Counted from the stretch's first letter, positions 1 to 5,864 are shown. The stretch is 8,038 bases of DNA from Planctomycetota bacterium (GCA_003644215.1 QNBU01000041.1:1-8038), one strand, 5' to 3'. The notes: a model not told the origin generated them from the letters alone. A program made the numbers and translations.

Positions 1-123
1 ACGGCGCTGGCCCTGATGGGCAGAGACTCCGAGGCCCTGGCTTTGTACAGGCAAATTCTCCCCGAGAAGGCCGCTCAGGAAAATGTCCGCCTCCTCCGGG
101 AAAACATTAAACTGCTCAAATAG
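1..123 (+). CDS. C-terminal end of a probable TPR-repeat protein (partial, 5' end outside window)
   Basis: Frame 1 is open from the window edge and ends in TAG at 121-123, giving 40 residues. The visible part (ALALMGRDSEALALYRQILP, then a charged helix ending NIKLLK) has the spacing of a tetratricopeptide-repeat helix pair: small residues and Gly at the turn, then an Ala-Leu-x-x-Tyr helix B. TPR proteins are scaffolds for protein contacts, so no specific role can be given. The gene converges on the minus-strand ROK kinase with about 420 bp of repeat-rich DNA between them. A 14-bp GC palindrome begins 26 nt after the stop and may help end transcription. The coding call is fairly secure because frame, stop and composition agree. 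The TPR label rests on one repeat only. Confidence 0.6.
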   Translation, partial: TALALMGRDSEALALYRQILPEKAAQENVRLLRENIKLLK

Positions 124-148
124 CTCGGAGACGCTGTAGTACTATTCG

Positions 149-162
149 TCCGCCGCGGCGGA
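149..162. repeat. 14-bp perfect GC palindrome downstream of the TPR gene
   Basis: TCCGCCGCGGCGGA reads the same on both strands. It lies 26 nt after the TPR gene stop. It could fold as a short stem in the 3' end of that mRNA, but no T-run follows, so it is not a classical intrinsic terminator. It may instead be a short dispersed repeat. Confidence 0.5.
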
Positions 163-210
163 TTAGTGGATTTCAGCGGTGGCCGTGTATTTGCTTTGAT
201 CATAGCAGGG

Positions 211-291
211 GCCGCAGGTCAGTAACAGTAAAGGCCGCAAGCCGGTAACAGTAGATGCCGCAGGCCAGTAACAGTAAAGGCCGCAGGCCGG
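211..291. repeat. 23-bp tandem direct repeat, about 3.5 copies
   Basis: Three adjacent 23-bp units start at 211, 234 and 257, and a 12-bp partial unit starts at 280. Each unit is GCCGCAGGC (variant GCCGCAAGC) followed by CAGTAACAGTAAAG or a one- to four-base variant. The units abut with no spacers, so this is not a CRISPR array. Where a unit follows a G, the GGCCGCAGGCC core is a small self-complementary hairpin. The last one doubles as the upstream hairpin of dispersed-repeat copy A. Confidence 0.85.
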
Positions 292-380
292 CATATTGTA
301 GCCCCGGGCGTAAGCCCGGCGGCTTAAGATTCGCTCTCTCGCCTTGAGCCCGCGCAGCGGGCGGCATAAAAGCCGCATAC
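279..380. repeat. Dispersed hairpin repeat, copy A (divergent)
   Basis: Order of modules: hairpin GGCC-GCA-GGCC (279-289), 6-nt spacer, TTGTAG (296-301), then hairpin CCGGGC-GTAA-GCCCGG (304-319) with a GNRA-type loop. The middle is diverged. The 3' module CCGCGCAGCGGGCGGCATA followed by AAAGCCGCATA (about 350-380) matches copy B with only a few differences. The module order and the 6-nt spacer are the same as in copies B (from 1660) and C (from 2134). Confidence 0.75.
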
Positions 381-507
381 ACAGCAACGCCGCAGGCGGT
401 TTTATGGACCCAAAACGCAATCTTGATCCCGTGAACGGGTACCCTTATTTTAACCCCGAACGACGAACCACAAACTAAACTCCGAACTCCGTACTAAGCC
501 AAAATTT

Positions 508-536
508 GGGTTGATCACTCGACCGCCCTGCAACCC
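508..536 (-). terminator. Possible terminator of the ROK kinase gene
   Basis: On the minus strand GGGTTG and CAACCC (plus positions 531-536 and 508-513) pair perfectly as a 6-bp stem with a 17-nt loop, starting 12 nt after the ROK stop. It is followed by AAATTTTGG, which is only a weak T-rich tail, so this is a low-confidence call. Confidence 0.3.
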
Positions 537-547
537 TTCTTTTGCCT

Positions 548-1513
548 TCACCGGCAGGCAGTCAGTGCCAGTGATGCGGCCCCGATGATCCCGGCATCTT
601 CGCCCAATGCGGCGAAGCAGATTTCAAGAGATCCTTTATTGAACACATGCCCGATGGTCTGTTTGTAAAATCGGCGTATTGGACCAAGGAGCGCATCACC
701 GGCAGCGATCATCCCGCCGGCGAACACAATCGACTCAGGATCGGTTACATTCGCCAGTTGAACGCAGAGCAGGGCAAGGGCCTTGGCGGTTCCCTCGACG
801 ACCTCCTTTGCCACGGCATCCCCATGGCCTGCGTGCTGAAATACATCTTTGCAGGTGATTTTCCCATGCTCTTTTAAGGGGGTTTCCAGTGATGACCGGA
901 CGCCGCCCCGAACGGTTTCGGTGGCCCGGGCGGCGGTCGAGTTGGCTGAGGCATAGGCCTCGACGCATCCGTTTTGGCCGCAGCCGCACAGTCGCCCATC
1001 AGGGTATATAATCAGATGCCCCAGCTCGGCGGCGCCGCCGGAGGGACCGTGGATTAAGCGGCCATCTGTGATAATTCCTCCTCCGATACCCGTACCCAGT
1101 GTCAGCAGGATCATATGGTCGGATCCTTTTCCCGCACCGATGATATGTTCGGCCCAGCAGGCGGCGTTGGCGTCATTTTCCAGAATCGCCGGTTTGCCCA
1201 GTCGCCTGGAAGCCATCTCTTTGAGGGGGACATTCTTAAACAAGGGTAGATTGGGAGCCGCTGCCACCACCCCCTCAGTCAGATTAACCGAACCCGGCGA
1301 GCCGATCCCCACGGCGCAGACATCTGCCAGCGAGAGATCGTTCTGTTTTAGAAGTTCTTCGGAGGCACAATAGAATTTATCGACAATAAAATCCGGCCCC
1401 ATCTCGGCATCCGTCGGGACCGAAATTTTACCGATAAGTTTGAGAGCGGTATCAAAACAGCCAATTTTGATATTGGTGCCGCCGAGGTCAATGCCTAAAA
1501 GATAGGTTGTCAT
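548..1513 (-). CDS. ROK-family sugar kinase, glucokinase-like
   Basis: Encodes 321 residues, the usual size for ROK kinases, which phosphorylate a hexose or amino-hexose with ATP in the cytoplasm. Visible motifs: the N-terminal phosphate-binding DLGGTN (9-14); ENDANAA (112-118) with the expected catalytic base Asp114; LGTGIGGG (139-146); ELGH (163-166) followed by CGCGQNGC (176-183), which gives the zinc ligands His166, Cys176, Cys178 and Cys183; and the adenosine-region AGG motif (265-267). A complete bacterial glucokinase-type active site is therefore present. Glucose is the most likely substrate, but ROK members also use allose, fructose, N-acetylglucosamine or N-acetylmannosamine. No N-terminal winged helix is present, so it is not a ROK repressor. 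The ATG at 1513 is preferred because it puts DLGGT near residue 9, as in the family. An in-frame ATG at 1543 would add ten residues, and neither start has a strong ribosome binding site. The gene has its own promoter and lies about 930 bp beyond the E1 gene on the same strand. Confidence 0.93.
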   Translation of the reverse strand: MTTYLLGIDLGGTNIKIGCFDTALKLIGKISVPTDAEMGPDFIVDKFYCASEELLKQNDLSLADVCAVGIGSPGSVNLTEGVVAAAPNLPLFKNVPLKEMASRRLGKPAILENDANAACWAEHIIGAGKGSDHMILLTLGTGIGGGIITDGRLIHGPSGGAAELGHLIIYPDGRLCGCGQNGCVEAYASANSTAARATETVRGGVRSSLETPLKEHGKITCKDVFQHAGHGDAVAKEVVEGTAKALALLCVQLANVTDPESIVFAGGMIAAGDALLGPIRRFYKQTIGHVFNKGSLEICFAALGEDAGIIGAASLALTACR

Positions 1514-1567
1514 ATTCCCGAATCTCACTGTCGTAACCGTCATTTATTTCAGATAGATGCTCAGGTT

Positions 1568-1595
1568 ATTATAGTCAGGATGTTTGAAATTTCAA
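1568..1595 (-). promoter_or_regulatory. Sigma70-type promoter of the ROK kinase gene, with a palindrome over the -35
   Basis: On the minus strand TTGAAA (1590-1595) is followed after 16 bp by a perfect TATAAT (1568-1573). This places the transcript start near 1561, about 48 nt before the ATG at 1513 or 18 nt before the ATG at 1543. The -35 hexamer is half of a perfect 12-bp palindrome TTGAAATTTCAA (1584-1595), a possible operator. Confidence 0.6.
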
Positions 1596-1630
1596 CCCTT
1601 TAGACGAATATCACGGTTATTCCCTATTTT

Positions 1631-1648
1631 GTTACCGTTGACGGTAAC
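1631..1648. repeat. 18-bp perfect inverted repeat upstream of the ROK promoter
   Basis: GTTACCGT-TG-ACGGTAAC has perfect 8-bp arms around a 2-bp centre. It lies about 36 bp upstream of the ROK -35 box. It could bind a dimeric regulator, or it may be a short hairpin repeat like others nearby. Confidence 0.5.
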
Positions 1649-1659
1649 GGCGATGAAAA

Positions 1660-1750
1660 GCCCGTGAGGGCAAAATGTTGTAGCCCCGCCCGTAAGGGCG
1701 GGGGTCAAAAGGCCGATCACCAGCTTCGAGTCCGCGCAGCGGGCGACATA
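1660..1750. repeat. Dispersed hairpin repeat, copy B
   Basis: Upstream hairpin GCCC-GTGA-GGGC (1660-1671), 6-nt spacer, TTGTAG (1678-1683), then hairpin CCCCGCCC-GTAA-GGGCGGGG (1684-1703), both with GNRA loops. A conserved tail follows. The 78 bp at 1673-1750 match copy C (2150-2227) at 74 positions with no gaps. Confidence 0.9.
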
Positions 1751-1777
1751 AAAGCCGAATATGCCGCCCGCTGCGCG
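1733..1777. repeat. Large imperfect hairpin, 17-bp arms
   Basis: The arms at 1733-1749 and 1761-1777 pair at 16 of 17 positions, the exception being A1746 against C1764, with an 11-nt loop. The stem is GC-rich and starts with CGCGCAGCGGGCG. The left arm is the end of dispersed-repeat copy B. The right arm has no counterpart in copy C. Confidence 0.8.
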
Positions 1778-1875
1778 AGCTTTGAGGGCTTTACAGCCAC
1801 GCTATTAAAATCGTCCACACTCACAGGGTCAATGCAGACGATTTTTTTTTAGTAACTGTTCACACCGTAAGAGTT

Positions 1876-1889
1876 CACACTTTAGTGTG
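1876..1889. repeat. Small hairpin CACAC-TTTA-GTGTG
   Basis: Perfect 5-bp arms with a TTTA loop. GTTCACACC just upstream (1858-1866) and GGTGAAC just downstream (1892-1898) are also complementary, so a nested fold is possible. Confidence 0.5.
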
Positions 1890-1980
1890 CTGGTGAACAA
1901 GCTCCAAGTTTGAACTTTTACGCTTGCGGCACGGCCGAGCCGACAATAACAATCCTTCGTCGCGACCAGCCCCCGCTACC

Positions 1981-2051
1981 GCCGTGGCACGGGCTTCCCA
2001 GCCCGTGATTGGACAACAGTTGCCGTGGCACGGCTTCTCAGCCCCGTCAAT
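1981..2051. repeat. Two direct copies of a hairpin unit starting GCCGTGGCAC
   Basis: Unit 1 at 1981-2010 contains a perfect hairpin CACGGGCT-TCCC-AGCCCGTG (1988-2007). Unit 2 at 2022-2051 starts identically but has a degenerate stem. CCGTGATTG (2003-2011) and CAATCACGG (2048-2056) are also a perfect 9-bp inverted pair, so the two units can fold together. Confidence 0.65.
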
Positions 2052-2133
2052 CACGGCCAGAATGGCCATGTTGGCTGTCGAGTGTATGCAGCCAAAAAGA
2101 TAACCGCTCGCGGTATCCATTTGCGGTAGAACA

Positions 2134-2227
2134 GGCCTCGTAGAGGCCGAAATGTTGTAGCCTCGTCCGTAAGGGCGGGGGTCAAAAGGCCGATCACCAG
2201 CTTCGAGTCCGCGCAGCGGACGGCATA
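2134..2227. repeat. Dispersed hairpin repeat, copy C
   Basis: Upstream hairpin GGCCTC-GTA-GAGGCC (2134-2148), 6-nt spacer, TTGTAG (2155-2160), then a stem at 2161-2180 around a GTAA loop. The two C-to-T changes relative to copy B still leave G-U pairs in RNA, so the fold is kept. The tail runs to 2227 and is close to copy B. Confidence 0.9.
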
Positions 2228-2363
2228 GGGGGTGATCAGAGGGTAACCCTGGGTTAAGTCCGGGGTGATAATTCGTTTGTATTCGTCTTGATGTGTTTGG
2301 GTTTGCGGTTCAAAAAGGAGAAAAACGACACGCTGTTTCAGATAAGTTCGGCGACAAAAAAAC

Positions 2364-2401
2364 GCCAAAAAAGCCCCGAAAATGGGTTCTTTTCGGGGCT
2401 T
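2364..2401 (-). terminator. Rho-independent terminator of the deoR-E1 operon
   Basis: AAGCCCCGAAAA (2371-2382) and TTTTCGGGGCTT (2390-2401) form a perfect 12-bp stem with a 7-nt loop. On the minus strand the GC stem is followed directly by a T-run (A-run in the plus strand before 2371), with a second T-run further on. It sits 45 nt beyond the E1 stop, the right place and orientation to end E1 transcription. Confidence 0.9.
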
Positions 2402-2419
2402 CCTTAGGTTGTTTTCATT

Positions 2420-2436
2420 GCGGGCGTCCCGCCCGC
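2420..2436. repeat. GC hairpin between the E1 stop and its terminator
   Basis: GCGGGCG-TCC-CGCCCGC has perfect 7-bp arms and a 3-nt loop. It has no T-run and resembles the other short GC hairpins of this region more than a terminator. Confidence 0.6.
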
Positions 2437-2445
2437 GTTCCCAGC

Positions 2446-4920
2446 TTAGAGGCCGGTCTTGTGTCTTCGGATGAGTTCAGACCCATCACATTTTCGCTTG
2501 GCAGCATATCCTTTCAGCGGCAGGATATGCTCGTGGATCGTATCCAGGAAGTCGGACGGATACGGGAAGAAGGTGGCTTCGATCTCATCCGGCGGAGTGA
2601 TCCAATTGCGAGCGCCGAGAACGACCGGCGGGGCATCCAGTTCATCAAAGGCCAGCGTGTTAATCGTCGAAGCCATGGTGTGCAGGAAGCTGCCGCGTTC
2701 GCAGGCATCCGAGGCCAGCAGAATCTTACGGGTCTTTTTGACCGATTCGATAACCTTATCATAATTGAACGGCACCATTGAGCGAGCGTCGATGATTTCG
2801 CAGCTTAGGCCGTATTTTTCTTCCAGCTCTTTCGCGGCGTCCAAGGCGCGGTAGAGCGTTGCGCCAATGGTCAGGATGGTCAGATCGCTGCCTTCTTTGC
2901 GGATAGCCGGTTCGCCGAACGGGACTTCATAGGCATCCTTGGGTACACCCCCTTCGACGAACTCTTCGGCCATGCCGTAGAGTCGTTGACTTTCAAAGAA
3001 GATCACCGGGTCAGTTCCGGTCAGGGCCGTCTGCATCAATCCCTTGGCATCGTAAGGTGTCGCCGGGAAGGCGACTTTCAATCCCGGAATATGGGCACAC
3101 AAAGCCGTCCAGTCCTGGCTGTGCTGGGCGCCGTATTTGCTGCCTACCGAAACCCGCATCACCAGCGGCATCTTCAGCAGGCCGCCGCTCATGGATTGCC
3201 ATTTACACATCTGGTTAAAGACTTCGTCGCCGGCACGGCCAAGGAAGTCGCAGTACATCAGTTCGATTAAGGCCCGCCCGCCTTCGAGTGCGTAGCCGAC
3301 TGCGGTTCCGGCAATCGCGGCTTCGGCGATTGGCGAGTTAAACAGGCGATGATACGGCAGGGCTTCGGTCAGGCCGCGATAGACGCCGAATGGACCTCCC
3401 CAGTCACGGTTTTCTTCGCCATAAGCGACGAGTGTCGGATCGGTGTAAAACCGGTCAATGATCGTCTCAAAGAGAGCGTCCCGAATACCGATACAACGGG
3501 TGTCTTTGAGCCGCTGGCCGTTTTCGTCATAAGCGGATCGGCTGCGAGAGGCCAACGCTTTTGTGCGGGGGTTTTCTTCGATGGTCGGGATCAGGACATC
3601 GGGCTTGCGATCCGGTTCCATCGATTCGATCTTTTGGTTGGAATACATTGTTTGTTCGAGCAGATTGTTGTCTTTCCAGAGGTCCGCACGAGGCGAAACG
3701 GATACATCTGCGGCTTTGGTGAGGGCCTTGACCATCAATTGCTCGGCGTTTTTCCCGATGGCTTCAATCTTGGCATCATCGCAAATCTTGGCCTTGACGA
3801 GTTCTTTTCCAAAATGAACGGTCGGGTCGTGCTGCTGCCATGCTTCGATTTCAGATTTTTCGCGGTAGCTGCTCTGGTCTGATGGGGAGTGGCCGCTGTA
3901 GCGATAAGTGATGGTGTCCAGCAGGACGGGGCCGTCGCCTTTTTCAATGATTTCTCTTTTGCGGGCAATAGCATCCGCTACGGCCAATGGGTTGTAGCCA
4001 TCGATGCGTTCGGCGTGCATTTGTTCGGGGTTAATCCCGGCACCGAGTCGTGCCAGCATTCCAAAGCCCATCGTTTCGCCTTCGGGCTGGCCGCCCATAC
4101 CGTAGAAGTTGTTGTAGAAGTTGATGATCAGGGGCAGTCCGCCGCGGTGGGATTCGTCCCAGAGTGTTTTGAACTGGTCCATCGTGGCAAAGCAGATACC
4201 TTCCCAGACCGGGCCGCAGGACGAGGAGGCGTCGCCGATGTTTCCGATGACGATACCGGGCTTTTTGTTGACCTTTTTGTAGAGGGCCGCGCCCACAGAA
4301 ACATCGCCGGATCCGCCCACGATAGCGTTATTGGGATAGACGCCGAACGGCGGGAAGAACGCGTGCATCGAACCGCCCATGCCCTTGTTGAGGCCGGGTT
4401 CTCTGCCGAAAATCTCAGCCAGCGTCCCGTAAACCAGGAAATCAGTTGCCAGATCCTTGACACTGCCGGAGGCGTCTCTTTCAACGATTTTGAGGCATTC
4501 GCCGCCAAAATAGTTCTCCATGACCTGCATGAGCGTCTTGTCATCGAGCTTTTCAATCGCGGACAAGCTCTTGGCCAGAATCTCACCGTGGCTTCGGTGG
4601 CTGCCGTAGATGTGATCATCAATGCCAAGGTGGTATGCTTGTCCAACCGCGGCGGCTTCCTGACCAATCGACAGATGGGCAGGGCCGTTGTGCATATATT
4701 CGATACCCATAAAGGCGCCGCGGAGTTTGATCTCGTTGAGCATATTTTCGAAGGTGCGGATGATCATCATGTCTCGTTGCATCCGAACCAGGTCGTCTTT
4801 GCCGTAGCGTTTAAGCTCATCCTTGACGGACTTGTTGTACTGGTTAACCGGAATCGGTTTGAATTCAATCTGTCCGCTCTTACGGGCGTCTTTGGGATTG
4901 ACGATTTGGCATTTTGGCAT
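2446..4920 (-). CDS. Fused 2-oxoacid dehydrogenase E1 component, alpha and beta in one chain
   Basis: Encodes 824 residues. E1 uses thiamine diphosphate to decarboxylate a 2-oxoacid (pyruvate most likely; branched-chain acids or acetoin not excluded) and reductively acylates lipoyl-E2 in the cytoplasm. The alpha-like half is about 40-400: HRSHG (108-112), FGREPGLNKGMGGSMHAF (171-188), ThDP/Mg motif GDA (229-231) to NN (270-271), and the loop RYSGHSPSDQSSYR (340-353) with His344. After a linker of about 70 residues the beta-like half is about 470-805: GEENRDWGGPFGVYRGL (501-517), NSPIAEAAI with Glu533, QHSQD with catalytic-type His600, HIPGLKV (610-616) and DARSMVP (711-717). The two halves are separate genes in many bacteria. 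The alpha half has extra segments at about 118-162 and 249-261 compared with ordinary E1 alpha, and GDA replaces GDG. The start at 4920 is chosen because AGGAG lies 8 nt upstream; frames continuing further upstream only overlap deoR. The gene follows deoR by 5 nt and ends at a strong terminator. Confidence 0.95.
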   Translation of the reverse strand: MPKCQIVNPKDARKSGQIEFKPIPVNQYNKSVKDELKRYGKDDLVRMQRDMMIIRTFENMLNEIKLRGAFMGIEYMHNGPAHLSIGQEAAAVGQAYHLGIDDHIYGSHRSHGEILAKSLSAIEKLDDKTLMQVMENYFGGECLKIVERDASGSVKDLATDFLVYGTLAEIFGREPGLNKGMGGSMHAFFPPFGVYPNNAIVGGSGDVSVGAALYKKVNKKPGIVIGNIGDASSSCGPVWEGICFATMDQFKTLWDESHRGGLPLIINFYNNFYGMGGQPEGETMGFGMLARLGAGINPEQMHAERIDGYNPLAVADAIARKREIIEKGDGPVLLDTITYRYSGHSPSDQSSYREKSEIEAWQQHDPTVHFGKELVKAKICDDAKIEAIGKNAEQLMVKALTKAADVSVSPRADLWKDNNLLEQTMYSNQKIESMEPDRKPDVLIPTIEENPRTKALASRSRSAYDENGQRLKDTRCIGIRDALFETIIDRFYTDPTLVAYGEENRDWGGPFGVYRGLTEALPYHRLFNSPIAEAAIAGTAVGYALEGGRALIELMYCDFLGRAGDEVFNQMCKWQSMSGGLLKMPLVMRVSVGSKYGAQHSQDWTALCAHIPGLKVAFPATPYDAKGLMQTALTGTDPVIFFESQRLYGMAEEFVEGGVPKDAYEVPFGEPAIRKEGSDLTILTIGATLYRALDAAKELEEKYGLSCEIIDARSMVPFNYDKVIESVKKTRKILLASDACERGSFLHTMASTINTLAFDELDAPPVVLGARNWITPPDEIEATFFPYPSDFLDTIHEHILPLKGYAAKRKCDGSELIRRHKTGL

Positions 4921-4925
4921 TTGAT

Positions 4926-5711
4926 TTACTCCTGTGGATGGGTTGATTTTTCTTTTGGATAAAGTATTTTTACATTTTGAGTTTTGAGGAACGCGACCCA
5001 TTTGGGGGAAGGTTCTTTTTCAGTAATGACTGTTGAAACGGGCGCAAAATCAGATATCTTGTATAAAGAGGGGTTGTCAAATTTACTGCTGTCAGCAAGC
5101 AGGACGAGTTCCTTGGCGTTCCGTGCGGCCTGAGTGAAGATGTTGGCACTGTCGATATCGACTGATGTCAGCCCGGAATCGGTTCCCAGTCCATCGACGC
5201 CGATAAAGGCCCGGTATCCCCGGAATCGTTCGAGGACTTCAAAGGCAATGGGGCCGACGGTGTCCATTCGGTCGGGGCGATATTGCCCCCCCAGCAGCAA
5301 AACGCTCACTCCGGGTGAATGAAGTTCTTGTGCGGTCCGGACTGAGCTGACGATAACAGACAGGCCTCGCTTACTTCTCAAAAAGGCCGTCATTTCAAAA
5401 CAGGTCGTTCCGGAGTCGAGAAAAAGCTGCTCTCCGTCAGAAATGAGTCCACAAGCCAGATTGGCGATTATTTTTTTGGCATTGACATTTCGCATGGACT
5501 TGGAGATAAACGAGTAGTCTGTCGTGTGAACAACAGATGCTCCGCCGTGTGTCAGTTCCAGCAGTCCTTCGGTGGCCAGGCCGTGCAGATCCCGCCGGAC
5601 CGTCGCCTCGGAAACGGCCAGATCCTCGGCGAGCCGCCGGACCGATACATGTCCGTGCTGATAGACATGGCTCATCACTGCCTCGCGTCTTTGCTGGATT
5701 GTGGAAGTCAT
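4926..5711 (-). CDS. DeoR-family transcriptional regulator
   Basis: Encodes 261 residues, the normal length of the DeoR/GlpR family. The N-terminal winged helix-turn-helix spans about 6-59: RREAVMSHVYQHGHVSVRRL, then recognition helix SEATVRRDL (34-42) and the wing ending THGGA (54-58). The C-terminal sensor domain, related to phosphosugar isomerases, shows LDSGTTC (98-104), LLLGG (138-142), DGLGTDSGLT (173-182) and LLADSSKF (204-211). Family members are usually repressors released by a phosphorylated sugar or similar metabolite; the effector here is unknown. The ATG at 5711 has a weak AAGG 10 nt upstream. The gene precedes E1 with a 5-nt gap and faces E2, so it probably controls its own operon and perhaps E2-E3 from the shared 163-bp intergenic region. 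DeoR control of a 2-oxoacid dehydrogenase is inference from position. Confidence 0.95.
   Translation of the reverse strand: MTSTIQQRREAVMSHVYQHGHVSVRRLAEDLAVSEATVRRDLHGLATEGLLELTHGGASVVHTTDYSFISKSMRNVNAKKIIANLACGLISDGEQLFLDSGTTCFEMTAFLRSKRGLSVIVSSVRTAQELHSPGVSVLLLGGQYRPDRMDTVGPIAFEVLERFRGYRAFIGVDGLGTDSGLTSVDIDSANIFTQAARNAKELVLLADSSKFDNPSLYKISDFAPVSTVITEKEPSPKWVAFLKTQNVKILYPKEKSTHPQE
4929..4933 (-). promoter_or_regulatory. Ribosome binding site of E1, inside the end of deoR
   Basis: The minus strand reads ACAGGAGTAAATCAA before the E1 ATG. AGGAG lies 8 nt from the start and overlaps the last two sense codons (CAG GAG) of deoR, whose TAA is 5 nt before the E1 ATG. This fixes the E1 start at 4920 and suggests translational coupling. 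Confidence 0.85.
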
Positions 5712-5748
5712 ATTTTTGCGACCTTATTTTCGTTCATAATCAGGCACG

Positions 5749-5766
5749 ATGATTATATCTAATCAT
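5749..5766. promoter_or_regulatory. Candidate operator: 18-bp perfect inverted repeat
   Basis: ATGATTA-TATC-TAATCAT has perfect 7-bp arms around a 4-bp centre. It overlaps the TATAAT of the deoR-E1 promoter, a position at which a bound repressor would block RNA polymerase. Autorepression by the DeoR protein is the simplest reading. Confidence 0.5.
5752..5757 (-). promoter_or_regulatory. -10 box of the deoR-E1 promoter
   Basis: The minus strand has a perfect TATAAT about 40 nt upstream of the deoR ATG, putting the transcript start near 5745. The -35 region is poor: TTTTTC at a 17-bp spacing is the best match, which suggests a weak or activator-helped promoter. Confidence 0.45.
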
Positions 5767-5805
5767 AAAAAAACGAAAAAGCAATATAAAATTGCAAAAA
5801 TATGC

Positions 5806-5834
5806 TTGATTTTTGAAACAACTTGATGTATTTT
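5806..5834 (+). promoter_or_regulatory. Candidate promoter of E2-E3
   Basis: TTGATT (5806-5811) and TATTTT (5829-5834) are separated by 17 bp. The predicted transcript start near 5841 gives a leader of about 34 nt. A TATAAA at 5842-5847 is an alternative -10 but has no -35 at the right distance. Confidence 0.35.
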
Positions 5835-5864
5835 TGGAGCGTATAAACAGCAAATAGCTTTTTC

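Larger units (their letters stand above)
124..547. other. Repeat-rich intergenic region between convergent genes
   Basis: No credible gene lies here. Open frames across it on the minus strand are made of repeat units and lack a start with a ribosome binding site. It holds a perfect 14-bp palindrome (149-162), three and a half copies of a 23-bp tandem repeat (211-291), copy A of a dispersed hairpin repeat (279-380), and a small hairpin CCCG-TGAA-CGGG at 428-439. A low-complexity stretch rich in CGAAC and GAACT words lies at about 457-500, and a possible terminator for the ROK gene at 508-536. Confidence 0.7.
1544..2445. other. Repeat-rich intergenic region between the ROK kinase and E1
   Basis: About 900 bp without a convincing gene. 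Short open frames on both strands run through the repeats and have no family-like sequence. Besides the ROK promoter it holds an 18-bp palindrome (1631-1648), dispersed-repeat copies B and C, a large hairpin (1733-1777), a CACAC-TTTA-GTGTG hairpin (1876-1889), a pair of GCCGTGGCAC-led hairpin units (1981-2051), a GC hairpin at 2420-2436, and the E1 terminator (2364-2401). The stretches at about 1778-1875 and 2228-2363 show nothing recognisable apart from simple base-composition bias. Confidence 0.7.

Noticed and set aside
211..291. Possible CRISPR array
   Set aside because: The 23-bp units abut with no unique spacers, there are only three and a half copies, and no cas gene is near.
163..420. 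Minus-strand open frame of 85 residues
   Set aside because: Its periodic protein sequence comes from the 23-bp tandem repeat and copy A of the dispersed repeat. It is not a gene.
1875..2368. Two overlapping minus-strand open frames (81 and 105 residues)
   Set aside because: Both are translations of the hairpin repeats and end in repeat-derived sequence. No ribosome binding site or conserved domain is visible.
2293..2781. Plus-strand open frame of 162 residues crossing the E1 terminator
   Set aside because: It runs through the terminator stem and then antisense to the E1 C-terminus, with no domain and no start signal of note.
3889..4962. Long open frame (357 residues) on the plus strand
   Set aside because: It lies antisense to E1 across conserved catalytic motifs. 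Its translation shows no recognisable domain, and the E1 frame explains the codon pattern.
4921..5001. Longer E1 start at 5001 (27 extra residues)
   Set aside because: The extension would overlap the deoR coding end and lacks a ribosome binding site, while the ATG at 4920 has AGGAG at an ideal distance.
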